Of a DNA stretch of 12,266 nt, positions 1 to 8,756 are shown piece by piece. The notes under the pieces were generated by a model that was given only the letters and a program-made list of their open reading frames with translations, was not told the origin of the DNA and searched no databases. Both the position numbers and the translations under genes were made by a program. The DNA comes from Blastomyces gilchristii SLH14081 (lineage: Eukaryota; Ascomycota; Eurotiomycetes; Onygenales; Ajellomycetaceae): NCBI RefSeq assembly GCF_000003855.2, contig NW_003101651.1, forward strand, positions 1,961 through 14,226. The letters are read 5' to 3'. The number at the start of each line of letters is the position of its first letter. Position 1 is the first letter of the stretch.

Positions 1-556
1 TATCAAAAAAAATCTAGTCCTGGTCTCAGACACGGTCACACGGTCAGTCTAAATATACTAAGTGTTTAAAGAGTTTTATTATTAATTATAGATAGATAAG
101 ACTTTTATAATCTGTGATTATTATTATCATATACTTATTATTAATATATCTATTTTATAACATTAGTATGTGCTTGATCACTAGTAATTTCTTTTTATAT
201 ACTGAGTAATTGAGCTCAGTATTTGATAGTTTTCTATCATTATATATCACTGAGTGTAGCTTACTGTTCTTACTCATCTGTAGAAGAGTGTCTTTAATAG
301 CTTATTTAAATGTATTTATCTCAATGTAGAAAGGTTTATCACAGTCTGATTAAATAAGCACTGGGAATATTATCACATATTTTCTCAGTGTGAGAAAGAT
401 CTCTTTATACATAATATTTCAGATAATTGAATAAAACTTCTTCTTTCACAGATTAGTATCTGTTTCTCTTAAGAGATCTGAGAGTGATACAGCTATTTAT
501 ATGAAATTCTTGATAAATCTGTAATAATATAAAATTAGTCTGAGAAATTATTATAT
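1..556 (-). pseudogene. Element B pol, distal part: RT tail and RNase H of a Ty3/Gypsy element (fragment)
   Basis: Read on the minus strand from 556 down to 1, this is the continuation of the reverse transcriptase interrupted at 5579. It opens with the RT connection region (FLR, then YYYRFIKNF and IAVSLSDLL, matching the usual FLGFxNFYRRFIKNF and PLTDL). It then runs into RNase H: PFYIEI, RKLSNTELNYSVYKKKLLVIKH at about 170-240, and ITDYKSLIYL near 90-120, as in the family's RKLSxTELNYxVxEKELLAI and TDHxSLxYL. In-frame stops are TAA or TGA at positions where Trp, Gln or Arg is expected, and no frameshift is seen. The aspartates of the RNase H site are partly lost. The integrase would lie left of the window. 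The protein cannot be functional. The family assignment is secure; the exact clade is not. Confidence 0.85.
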
Positions 557-561
557 GTAAT
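557..561. repeat. Target-site duplication of element A, left copy (GTAAT)
   Basis: The five bases directly left of the left LTR are GTAAT, identical to the five bases directly right of the right LTR (5574-5578). Five-base duplications are typical of Ty3/Gypsy integration. Removing element A plus one copy restores a continuous RT/RNase H frame, which independently confirms the site. Confidence 0.9.
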
Positions 562-830
562 TATAAGAAGCCTACGCTAAATAGATTGATATAATATTTA
601 TAGATCTTATATAACAAAGTGAAAAACATTAGAGAAGAAAAGAAAGAGAAAGTGTGAGAATCAGTGATCAGAGTGAATATTTATATATATATGTAGTGAA
701 GCTTCAGAGTGAAAGAATAGAAATTTCATAAGTTTTTCAGCTAAGAATCAGTGACTGAGAATTGAAATAGTAGAAATCTGTGAAGTGTGATGAAATAGTC
801 TATATAATTGATCAGGCGCAGCCTGTCACA
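562..830 (-). repeat. 3' LTR of element A
   Basis: This LTR is 269 bp and aligns without gaps to the LTR at 5305-5573. On the minus strand it begins TGTGACAGGCTGCG. Its distal end reads CTTATA, where element C has CTTACA. By hand alignment it differs from its partner at about 39 transitions and one transversion. It keeps only two CpG dinucleotides (575 and 817), against ten in the partner. Confidence 0.9.
678..685 (-). promoter_or_regulatory. TATAAATA box remnant in the 3' LTR of element A
   Basis: TATAAATA on the minus strand, conserved at the equivalent place in all three LTRs (5421-5428 and 10499-10506), followed in the sense direction by a pyrimidine-rich tract. Its role as a core promoter element is inferred from position and conservation only. 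Confidence 0.45.
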
Positions 831-1892
831 TTAGCCTCTTCTTTTCAGAAGTGATATAGAGTCACGGGTGTGTAGTTCTCATTAATCAAGAGCTGCTGTC
901 TCAGATAACACAGAGCTCAGAGTTCAGATTGAGTGATTATAACTGACTCATTTCACAAGATATTATCAGCTACAGCTGTGAGATCTCTCAATGAGAATAT
1001 CTTCAATCTTTCACTCAAGTTTATTGTCTTCTTCTATGATTTCTAGTGACTGTTAATCAGAAGTCAGTTGAGAAGAGAATAGATTAGTAACAGTATGACA
1101 GAGCAAGCTTATATAAAAGACATTATAAATTTCAGATAATATGTTAAGATAGTAATTATGACTGTCTAGAACTTCTATCACTTTATATTTAATATAATGA
1201 TAATTCAGTGTATAAGATAAGTGTGTAATCTATATATTCTTAAGATTCAATCATACTAAGTCTTCTATCTTATATTACTCAGTGAGATCTCAGTGAGTAT
1301 TAGTTCAGTCTTCTTAATTCTATTTAACACTTGTTATGAAGACTTCTACTCAGTCACAGATATCTCAGAGCTTTATCACTATATTATCAGTGATCTGAAT
1401 TGAACTGTGAGAGTTTAGTGTGAAATATGTAATCTCTAGAAAATTCAATATCTTTATATAATATCTGTGTATAAGAAAGAATAAGCTTACATCTATTAAA
1501 ACAGTATTTCAGTCATTGATAGTAACTTCAGTATGTAGAAGAAGATCATATCAATTATCTTATAAGTAATTATGAAACTTATAAAGATAATTCTTTACAG
1601 TTTAAATTATCTATTCTGATATATTATCAGTCTCAGAGTGATAGATAGTTGATAAATAGTGTATAATCTTGAGAACTTGACAGATTCTTATTCAGAGAGT
1701 ACTTATAAATTAACAGTCTTAATTCAATACTATAGATCTCAGTAATTCATACATTCAATAGAACAGACTTTATAGAAAAGCTTCAGTAACTTGTTCAGTA
1801 TTCATCTTATTACGAGATTTCAATATTATACTCTTACTTAATCAGTTCATGATAATTAGAACATTTCTATAATTCTTACTCTTAAGAAAATT
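831..1892 (-). pseudogene. Element A pol, distal part: integrase core and C-terminal chromodomain
   Basis: One minus-strand frame runs from about 1892 to a TAA at 831-833, touching the LTR. The integrase core opens with VNF (expected VDF; codon 1890-1892), then IIMN.LSK (expected VMDRLSK) and NTEQVTEAFL. The second catalytic site is an Asn codon at 1722-1724 (expected SDRG), and ETDNISE holds the Glu at 1614-1616. Spacing is D-55-D-35-E, as expected for this integrase family, with both Asp changed to Asn. About 1010-880 encodes a chromodomain: KIEDIL, YLVK.VSYNHSI, as in EVEDIL...YLVKWxGYxxxTWEP. The tail ends in basic KRRG. Integrase chromodomains are known to bind histone marks and direct insertion. 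There are many stops, so no function remains. The N-terminal HHCC finger is missing. Confidence 0.85.
835..846 (-). other. Polypurine tract of element A
   Basis: Minus-strand GAAAAGAAGAGG ends four bases (CTAA) before the 3' LTR start. A purine run just upstream of the 3' LTR primes plus-strand DNA synthesis in LTR retrotransposons. It overlaps the last pol codons (KRRG then TAA). Confidence 0.65.
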
Positions 1893-3865
1893 AACAGTAT
1901 CTGTCATTCTGTAAGCTTGTAAGTAATAGTGAAGTGTTTGAGATTCTTATAATCTGTGATTATCTTAAATTTGAAGATACTTCAGAGTTCAGAGTCTTAT
2001 TCTTCTAGATAGTATATAATCATAAGAAGTTCTTTATTATAGATCTCATAATTGCATTCAACAGAACTTAGTTTTTTAGATATGAAGATATATAATCATA
2101 GAACATCTTTATTATTATATTATAAGATAGCTTCTTCTGTGATATAGTCAGAGAAATCAGCTTTAATAACTATCTTATGATCAGAATCAAATATTATCAG
2201 CAGAGAGGTATTAATAAACATCTTCTTTATTTATATGAATACAGCTTCAGTATTCACTGATCACTGAAATACTGAGTTCTTCTTAATGAGTTCTGTAAGT
2301 AATCTTATAATATCTGAGAAGTTTTATATAAATTACTGATAAAAGTTAGTAAATTCAATGAAGCTTTATACATCTTTCACAGTGTATAAAGCTTCTTATT
2401 TAAGAATAACAGAGATCTTCTCAGAATTCATTTAAATTCTCTTATCAGATTCTATGATGAAATCTAGATATTTAGTACTCTTAACTTCAAAATCATACTT
2501 GTTAATATCAATTGATAATTCTGCTTCTTATAATTATTGTAATATTCTTTACATATACTCTTGATATTTCTTTCTGAATCTGTCAGTGAAGATGAGAATA
2601 TTATCTAGATAAGTAGATATAAATTTATCAAGAAAGTCTCAGAGTACTCAGTTGATATACTTCTGAAATATACTGAGAACATTGACTAGTTCAAAGAGTG
2701 TGACTACTCATTCAAAGAGGTTATAATATGTTTGAAATGCTGTAAGTCATTTATCTTCTTCAGTAATATAAATCTTATGAAACACAGTGATGATATCTAA
2801 CTTTATAAACTATTTAACTTGTTTAATACATGCTAAGGTTTCATTGATGAGAAGTAAGAGATAATAATCTTTCTTTATCAATCTGTTCAGATCTCAATAG
2901 TTCACACAGAATCAGAGTTCTCTATCTGATTTCTTTACAAAGAGAATAGAAGCTGCAGTAGAAGAGTTACTAATATATATAAATTTCTTATTTAACAGAT
3001 TATTGAGTGTCTTCTGAAGAAGAAGAAGTGTATCTTAAGACATATTATAAAGACAGTCTTATAATAATTCAGAGTTCTTATTATTCTACTTCTCTAACTT
3101 GATACTGTGATCTATTTCTGAACCTTATAAGAGAAGTAAATTCATAATATTATCTTGTTAAAAGACATCTAGATATTCATAATATTATTAAGAGAGTTTT
3201 GTATAAGAATCTGTTATTATAGTATAGAATAACTTCTCTAGAGCTTTCTTGATATTGATTAGACTGATGAAATAGATTGATACATAATTCTGCTATCAGT
3301 GATTTTATCAGCAGTTTTAATAATAACTTCTTTTTCAGAGTATTTTATAAGTGTTGACAGAGATCTGTGTAAGATTCATAGTCTTGTGAATATTATCTTC
3401 ATGAATTCTATCATTGTTAGAGAATATCAAGCTTCTATTTCAAGCATTTAATAAGATGTCTTATTCAGATAGTCAGACAAGTTCTAATATAAGATTATAA
3501 TTAAGATTATTAACTTTATATACATAGATATCTTTATATTAATATTCTTCAACATCTATGTTTAGTTTTATTATATAACAGATACAAATATCTTTTAAGT
3601 CATTAAATTCTGTGAGAAGTCAGGGTTTTAATAAGAGAATACACTGAAGATTATAATATCTTACAACTGAAGATTTAATCATTGCATAGTGATATAGACT
3701 GCTATCTATCATAGTCTTTATATTATACATGTTATTCATCACAGTAGATACAAGAATTACATTTATTATTATCTTTTCTTTAAATTATTATTATCTGATC
3801 TCTTCAAGCTTCTGTTTATAAATTTGAACAGGAGCTAATCTTTTCCCTGTTTCATTAAGATATTC
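1893..3865 (-). pseudogene. Element A pol, proximal part: protease, reverse transcriptase, RNase H
   Basis: This frame lies -1 relative to gag and starts within the gag overlap (NETGKRLAPVQIYKQKLEE from about 3854). The protease carries MIDSSLY at about 3695-3710; the family motif is DSG, with Gly here changed to Ser. RT shows LFVKKSDREL.FCVNY at about 2895-2945 (expected VKKPDGGLRFCVDYR), DYYLLLLINETLA, and YLDNILIFTD with the catalytic pair changed from DD to DN (YLDN codons 2600-2611). RNase H shows KKLSSVECNYEIYNKELLMII at about 2030-2090 and ITDYKNLKHF near 1930-1960. It stops abruptly after KLTE.QI, where a deletion joins it to the integrase in another frame. Stops fall where Trp, Gln or Arg is expected. 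Confidence 0.88.
3835..3847 (-). promoter_or_regulatory. Putative -1 ribosomal frameshift site, element A (G GGA AAA, then GAT TAG)
   Basis: In the gag frame the codons are CAG GGA AAA GAT TAG. The heptamer G GGA AAA (3841-3847) fits the X XXY YYZ rule for -1 slippage. Slipping back one base leads into the pol frame (ETGKRLAP). The gag stop follows after one codon. That ribosomes shift here is inferred; no downstream structure was modelled. Confidence 0.65.
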
Positions 3866-4941
3866 TTATAGTTATCTTTCAAATCTTTCTTTACTGCAAT
3901 GTAATTGATGTGAACAGGCACTGATTCATTCTTTGAGTGAGAAGACATATAGATTAATCAGCAGTTGAAAGTAATATATTCTGATTAGTTACAGTTAATA
4001 CACACTTCTTATTAACATTGATCAGTGACTTCTTCAGAAGTGATTTCAGAAACTTAGAAGTCTGTTCAGACAGTGAAGACTCTTGCTTATATATAGACAT
4101 TTAAGTCTACTCAATTCATGATATTTACATCATTGTTGTTATTTCTCAGCACAGATATATAAGTGACTGAATTATTTCTCAGTACAGATGTATAAGTGTA
4201 ACATCTTCTATCACTATTCTATATACTCTTGAGCTTGATAAGATAGTTATTCAATGTTCAGAGTTGTATATAGAAATCTTCATAAGTCTGATCTTCATCT
4301 ACACTTACAAGAGTCTGTAAGAGTTCAAAAGTTAATGTCTTCTTAAGCATGCTAATCTTCATTCAATTCTCTCAAGATTGATCATCTTCTTCTAGAATCT
4401 TGATTTTAAAGTCAGGAATGAATGTTGTAAGAGAAGTGTTTCTCTGTCAGATACTCTGTAATCAATTTAATACTTTCTGTTGCATAGCAGTGTCTTGAAA
4501 CAGAATATCAAGATATTTGATAATATTGTCAGGTGTTTGCAACACTGATTCACATGTTTTTATTCATGAATGAAACTTCTGTTTTACATGATTCTTCAAT
4601 TGTTCATTGATATATCAATCTTGATTAATTAGTGAATCAATGACATCTTCATCTATACTCAGTTTCATGAGCATTTTCATTCTTTATAATGAGTAGAGAG
4701 TGAGATTGAAAGTATTAAAATATATGAGAGTATCTAAGCATTCTTTCAGTGCTTTTGTATTCAATTCTGTAGATGTTGAAATTGTCTGTACAGAAGTTGC
4801 TTATTGAGATAAGTATTGAATTTCTTCATATTGACATTGTTGAGTTGCATGTATATCAGCTATTTATTATTATTATAATTTCAACATTGCTTAAAGCTAC
4901 TGTAACACTGTATCTATACTTGTATTCAAGAGTTCTCTCAT
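3835..4941 (-). pseudogene. Element A gag, degenerate, with CCHC zinc knuckle
   Basis: The minus-strand frame runs from the ATG at 4939-4941 (MRELLNTSIDTVL) to the TAG at 3835-3837, about 369 codons. Near its end is a CX2CX4HX4C zinc knuckle at 3961-4002, reading CINCN.SEYITFNC, with the His changed to Tyr. Gag forms the virus-like particle, and the knuckle binds the element RNA. The frame aligns along its length with the gag of element C (10927-12032), with a shared N-terminus and the same knuckle. Several TAA/TGA stops interrupt it. The start is uncertain: element C has an extra in-frame ATG five codons upstream. Pol follows in the -1 frame with about 30 bases of visible overlap. Confidence 0.82.
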
Positions 4942-5304
4942 ACTATTATTAGATATAATTATATTAATCATCAGATGTGTGATATCTGTGAAATTATATA
5001 AATATTTTATACATCTATAATATCAGAACTCTCAGATCTTTCTCTGACATTCTCTTTATAAGATCTTATTCTTCTTCATAAGATCTTATTACAGAGTCAG
5101 AGTGACTGATAAGCAAGCTTCTATCTAAGAACTCAGTATTCACTTAACTAATTAGAACTCAGTGTCTGCTTAACTGTTTAACTGTTTCTCTATTTCTTAT
5201 ATATTGTTACATGTTCAAATATCTCAGTGAGTAATTATTTCTAATGAGAAGATGATGAATGTGAATAATCATTTCTAATAAGAAGATAATGAATATTTTT
5301 CAAG
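4942..5304 (-). other. Element A 5' leader between LTR and gag
   Basis: This is non-coding leader aligned with 10623-10926 of element C. Two 22-bp copies of a repeat (5129-5150 and 5155-5176) lie 26 bp apart, matching a 26-bp-period repeat in C. A primer binding site should start at the LTR edge, but the sequence there (CTTGAAAAAT on the minus strand) has no TGG, the usual start complementary to a tRNA CCA end. The priming mechanism therefore cannot be assigned. Confidence 0.7.
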
Positions 5305-5573
5305 TATAAGAGGCCTATACTGAATAGATTGATATAATATTTATAGGTCTTATATAACAAAGTGAAAAATGTTAGAGAAGAAAAGAAAGAGAAAGTGTGA
5401 GAATCAGCAATTGAAGTGAATATTTATACGCGTACGCGGTGGAGCTTCGGGGCGGAAGAATAGAAATTCTGTTGGTTTTTCAGCCGAGAATCAGCGACTG
5501 AGAATCGGAATGATAGAAATCTGTGAAGTGTAATAGAATAGTCTATATAATTGATCAGACGCAGCCTGTCACA
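5305..5573 (-). repeat. 5' LTR of element A
   Basis: 269 bp, starting TGTGACAGGCTGCG on the minus strand and followed on the plus strand by the GTAAT duplication. It keeps a CpG-rich patch (ten CpG between 5429 and 5561). Most of those sites are TpG, CpA or TpA in the partner LTR at 562-830. It contains the TATAAATA remnant and a pyrimidine-rich stretch (purine-rich on the plus strand, about 5375-5397). Confidence 0.92.
5421..5428 (-). promoter_or_regulatory. TATAAATA box in the 5' LTR of element A
   Basis: Minus-strand TATAAATA about 145 bases inside the LTR from its 5' end, conserved in the other two LTRs. It is the likely core promoter, but this rests on sequence resemblance only. Confidence 0.5.
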
Positions 5574-5578
5574 GTAAT
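5574..5578. repeat. Target-site duplication of element A, right copy (GTAAT)
   Basis: Identical to 557-561. Together they mark where element A entered element B. Confidence 0.9.
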
Positions 5579-6078
5579 ATACATTTCTCAGCTGTGATTA
5601 ATTTACTATAATATTCAGTTTCTCTGAGATGAGATATGTACAGTCATTATTTATCACATATCTTACAAACTTTAACTCTTTCATTTTAAACACACACTTA
5701 ATTGATTTGATATAGAGCTTATACTCTGTCAGAGTTATAAGCACTTTATCAAGATACTTCAGATATTCATTGTATAAGTTTGAGAAAACTAAGATATTAT
5801 TTAGATATATAAGATATGAGATTTTATTCTGTTTATAAAGAATTGTATTTATCATTATTTAAAAGATAATGAGTATATTTATCAGACTGAATAATATTAT
5901 CAGAAATTCAAACTTCTCTTATTATATATTAAATACTATTTATAATACTGATAGTTCATCTACACAGATCTGTCAGTATTCTGAGAGAAGATTAATCTTT
6001 GATAAATATTAAGTGTTTTCAACTGTATTCAACTGTTATTGAATTTATAACAGTAAATATTCATTCTTGATTATAAGC

Positions 6079-6096
6079 TTATTAAGTGCTTAATAA
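6079..6096. repeat. Short inverted repeat inside element B RT
   Basis: TTATTAAG and CTTAATAA separated by TG form a perfect 8-bp hairpin. It lies in a stretch of about 70 bases that does not fit between the MCV and IKD motifs of RT, where only a few residues are expected. Confidence 0.5.
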
Positions 6097-7087
6097 TTGG
6101 TACACATTCATCACTTCTCACCCGCCTTTTTCATCAATAGAACTGAGAAGTCTCACATACTTGATAAGAATTATATAAGATTACATTCTAGAAGATCTGT
6201 GATCTGATACTTCTGTTCTTCAAGATGCATTTGCAATAGAAGATATGTATTTTAATTGACTGATTTCATATTTCTCATGTCAATCTCATGTATAAATTCT
6301 TGTTTCAGTAACAATTCTGATAAGAGATCTGTTCAGAAGATCTTTTCATACTTCTTCAGAAGCTTCTTCATATACTTATTCTCTTATATATTCTTTATCT
6401 TGATTTTCTTCACTTCTGAGTTTCATATGATATACAGAATGCTTTCAGATGAGATCTTATAAATTGTTCTCTTTACTTATTAATGTGTAAGCAGATTTAA
6501 TTCTTTTATATCAGAGATATGAAATATTCTTCTTATATCAGTTAATAGAATTATATGAACTGTTTTCTTTCTATCAGTTAACTGTATATAGTATGTACAT
6601 CATTGAATCTGTGAATTGAATCTTTGAAATCAATTGAGTCTGAGAATAAGATTGTATTTTATATTCTGTAGCTCTTACACTTAAATATAGTAAGATTATT
6701 CTTCAAAGTATAAGAGAACTCTTACTCTTACAGATAATATTAAATATCAGTTATCAGATAATCTTATATATTAAGAATTCTTTACTCAGTGAACTTCTTT
6801 CAGTCTTCAGATTATATAATTATTAATATATTATATAGAAGCTTCTGTATTTACTAACACTTTTACAGTTATCTCTTAATTCTTATTTAAGTACTCTCTA
6901 TACATTAATATTTCAGATCTCAAGATATTGAGATAAGTGTCTGCTTCATTCTCATCTGTATCTCAGTTAGAAGCCTGCTTTTTCTTTATATTTATAAAAT
7001 TCAGTGAGTCATCTAATGCAGACATCTCTTTTACTTTGAAAACTTTTTATAGAATATCAGTGAGTGTCTCTGAGCTCATTGATTCTG

Positions 7088-7097
7088 CTAGTTTTTT
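7088..7097 (-). promoter_or_regulatory. Putative -1 ribosomal frameshift site, element B (A AAA AAC, then TAG)
   Basis: In the gag frame the codons are TTA AAA AAC TAG. A AAA AAC (7091-7097) is a classic -1 slippery heptamer and directly abuts the gag stop. Slipping back one base gives AAA AAA CTA GCA, the pol reading KKLAES, which continues to the protease. Mutation in this region could have altered the original heptamer; its use is inferred. Confidence 0.68.
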
Positions 7098-8645
7098 AAC
7101 TCTCTTACTTCTCTTATCTGTGTATACTGTGTGTAATTCTTTAGATTATGATTTTGATGTCTGTAGTTAAAGCAAGCTTGATGTTTATAATATCAAGATT
7201 TCTACTCAGAGAATTTCTTTTTTGAAGAATTCAGTATTTTAGTAATAATATTCAAATCTAGATTCATTATGTTTAGATATATAACTTATATTATAGAAGT
7301 CTAATTATCTATTCTTCATTGAGATATACTTGATTACAGTATTTTCTATTATAATTAACTTGCTTGTTTCTGTATAATGAGAATATTATATACTTCTTTC
7401 ACTGTATCTGATTGTAAGATCAAGCATTTTCATTCTACTCTTAACTCAGATATAAGATTATGAATGAAGATCTGTAAATAGAAAGATATTAAAAGCTCTT
7501 TATTCAACATAAGATAGTATAAGCTGAAGTGTGTAAAGTATGATATAAGATTACTTACTTATCTACACTCAGTAAAGTATTTATAATACTTATCTTATAT
7601 ATTCACTTTCTCAAAGTTGTGCAAGATTCATTTAAAAAACTTATTTCATATTTATGAGAATGAATATCACTTCAGATCTGTGAGATTCATCTTTTCATCA
7701 GTCATTTATAATAACTTCACTTTTTTATGTAGAAATATAGCAGATTTTAAGACTTGTTAAAATTCTGTTAACTGTTTATCTGTAAGTTTATATTCAATTC
7801 AATAATATAATTATATCTGACTTAGTCAGCTGATTGCAGCATTATTTTTTCAGTCATTATTAAAGCTTAATAACTCTGACAGATCTTTTAACTTAATATA
7901 TCTTATATTCAGATTCTCATTCTGTGCAGTGATCTAAGATAATATATATACTTCTGAAGAGATTATGAATAATTATAATAAAATCTTCAGATTCAGTGTG
8001 ATTATCTATCTGTGTAAATGTTTAATCTCTTACTACAGATCTATGATCTGATTTTCTCTATTTCTATTAATAGTGATAATTGTGTCAGTGAAGCTCTTTA
8101 TAGTAAATACTTGATCTGTAGTGAATACTAATTATTGTTTAACTTCTGTCTCAGTCTGTCACTATGTATACAAGGTCTTGATCTTATTTAGAATTCTTAT
8201 ATATATACAGAGCTTTAATTTCAGTTCAGTAATCTTAGCTACTTTTCTTACTACTTCAAGTAAACTCTCTAAGAGGTTCTATATACCTTTCAGTTCAGAT
8301 AGCAGAGAAGAGTGTTATTATTTATATTGACTAGAGAAGATATTTATTTTAATGATTTTTTATTAATTATACAGTTTCTATTATTATATTGTTATATAAT
8401 TTCTGATTTCTGATTTCTGTTATTATTATATAATTCTGATAATAATTATTTCTCTTTTATTCTTCTAAGTAGAGAGCAGTCTTTTTTGAATCTGATTCAC
8501 TACTCTTATTCTCTTTTTCTCACATCTTATCTGTTCACATACATGGTATTCATCTGAGTGTGAAGTTTTTCTCAATAAGTAGAGTAGTATTAAATTGAAT
8601 ACTCTTTTCACTCATTACTTCTTTATTCACTATCTTTTAAGGCAT
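7088..8645 (-). pseudogene. Element B gag, degenerate, with CCHC zinc knuckle
   Basis: The best start is the ATG at 8643-8645 in the context AAAATGCC, giving MP.KIVNKEVMSEKSIQFN. That frame gives way to another around 8340-8400, within a simple AT repeat, so an indel is likely there. From about 8330 leftward one frame runs (LLESLLEVVRKVAKITELKLK and on) to the zinc knuckle at 7133-7174: CFNYRHQNHNLKNY, an exact CX2CX4HX4C spacing with the second and last Cys changed to Tyr (TGC to TAC). The frame ends at TAG 7088-7090. The role is particle formation and RNA binding, known for Gag proteins. The knuckle is secure; the N-terminal start is tentative. Confidence 0.75.
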
Positions 8646-8756
8646 TTTAGAATCACACTGACATGATAACTATGAATTGCTTTGTAGAATGAAATTATTA
8701 CACTCTGAAGAAGTCTGCACTTATATTCAGAAGCGGCCGCGTTATTATCCGGCAGT
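8646..8756 (-). other. Putative element B leader with CpG-rich patch
   Basis: This lies between the proposed gag start and the proposed LTR edge. It contains GCGGCCGC at 8733-8740 in a short stretch with six CpG (8734-8770, running into the putative LTR), which contrasts with several kilobases of nearly CpG-free sequence to the left. No primer binding site was recognised. Confidence 0.35.

Larger units (their letters stand above)
562..5573 (-). mobile_element. Element A: LTR-to-LTR chromodomain Ty3/Gypsy retrotransposon, degenerate
   Basis: The element is 5012 bp, bounded by two 269-bp LTRs in direct orientation and flanked by GTAAT duplications. On the minus strand the order is 5' LTR, leader, gag, protease, RT, RNase H, integrase core, chromodomain, polypurine tract, 3' LTR; this order plus the chromodomain defines a chromovirus. 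All coding parts carry many in-frame TAA and TGA codons consistent with C-to-T / G-to-A mutation. A deletion joins RNase H to the integrase core. It inserted into the RT gene of element B, so it is younger than B. Element C at the right of the window belongs to the same family. Confidence 0.92.
5579..7120 (-). pseudogene. Element B pol, proximal part: protease and reverse transcriptase, interrupted by element A
   Basis: The pol frame can be read from about 7120, just after the gag knuckle (KKLAESM, then LNILRSEILMYREYL). The protease is at about 6830-6870: TVKVLVNTEAS, the family's VDTGAS with D to N and G to E (codons 6837-6851). The RT approach is VTETRIYT then LEEQKYQITDLLE. RT shows VLLMKKAGEK..MCV near 6100-6145 (expected VLxVKKADGKWRMCVDY), EFLIILFSLINILIIF at about 5865-5915 (expected EFLVMPFGLTNAPATF), and IYLNNILVFSN with the catalytic DD changed to NN (5796-5801). 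The 85-codon stretch 5598-5855 is stop-free by chance. A local frame disturbance lies at about 5950-6100. The protein continues at 556. Confidence 0.87.
5579..8645 (-). mobile_element. Element B: older Ty3/Gypsy element, right-hand part (gag to RT)
   Basis: This is the 5' part of a minus-strand retrotransposon whose 3' part is at 1-556. The order from right to left is gag, protease, RT, as in Ty3/Gypsy. Its RT and RNase H sequences differ clearly from those of element A (for example YLNNILVFS and RKLSNTELNY here against YLDNILIFT and KKLSSVECNY in A), so it is a separate family. The 5' LTR probably lies right of about 8757 but cannot be proved, because the 3' LTR is outside the window. Confidence 0.85.

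Noticed and set aside
5129..5176. Repeats with short spacers considered as a CRISPR-like array
   Set aside because: There are only two units with a 4-bp gap, located in a retrotransposon leader and shared with a second copy of the element.
5598..5855. 85-codon minus-strand frame taken as an intact small gene
   Set aside because: It contains the RT motif YLNNILVFS and reads on in both directions into RT sequence through single stop codons, so it is a stop-free stretch of a dead pol gene.
6256..6462. Plus-strand open frame of 68 codons, hydrophobic
   Set aside because: It lies opposite the protease-to-RT part of element B pol, whose motifs on the minus strand explain the sequence. The hydrophobic, serine-rich translation is the usual antisense shadow of lysine- and glutamate-rich coding.
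6937..7170. Plus-strand open frame of 77 codons
   Set aside because: It is antisense to the gag/pol overlap and zinc knuckle of element B, and no independent motif was found.
8121..8330. Plus-strand open frame of 69 codons
   Set aside because: It is antisense to the gag of element B (LLESLLEVVRKVAKITELK on the minus strand).
8733..8740. NotI site GCGGCCGC as a possible cloning scar
   Set aside because: No vector sequence adjoins it, and it sits in a CpG-rich patch similar to those in the LTRs, so a natural origin is simpler.
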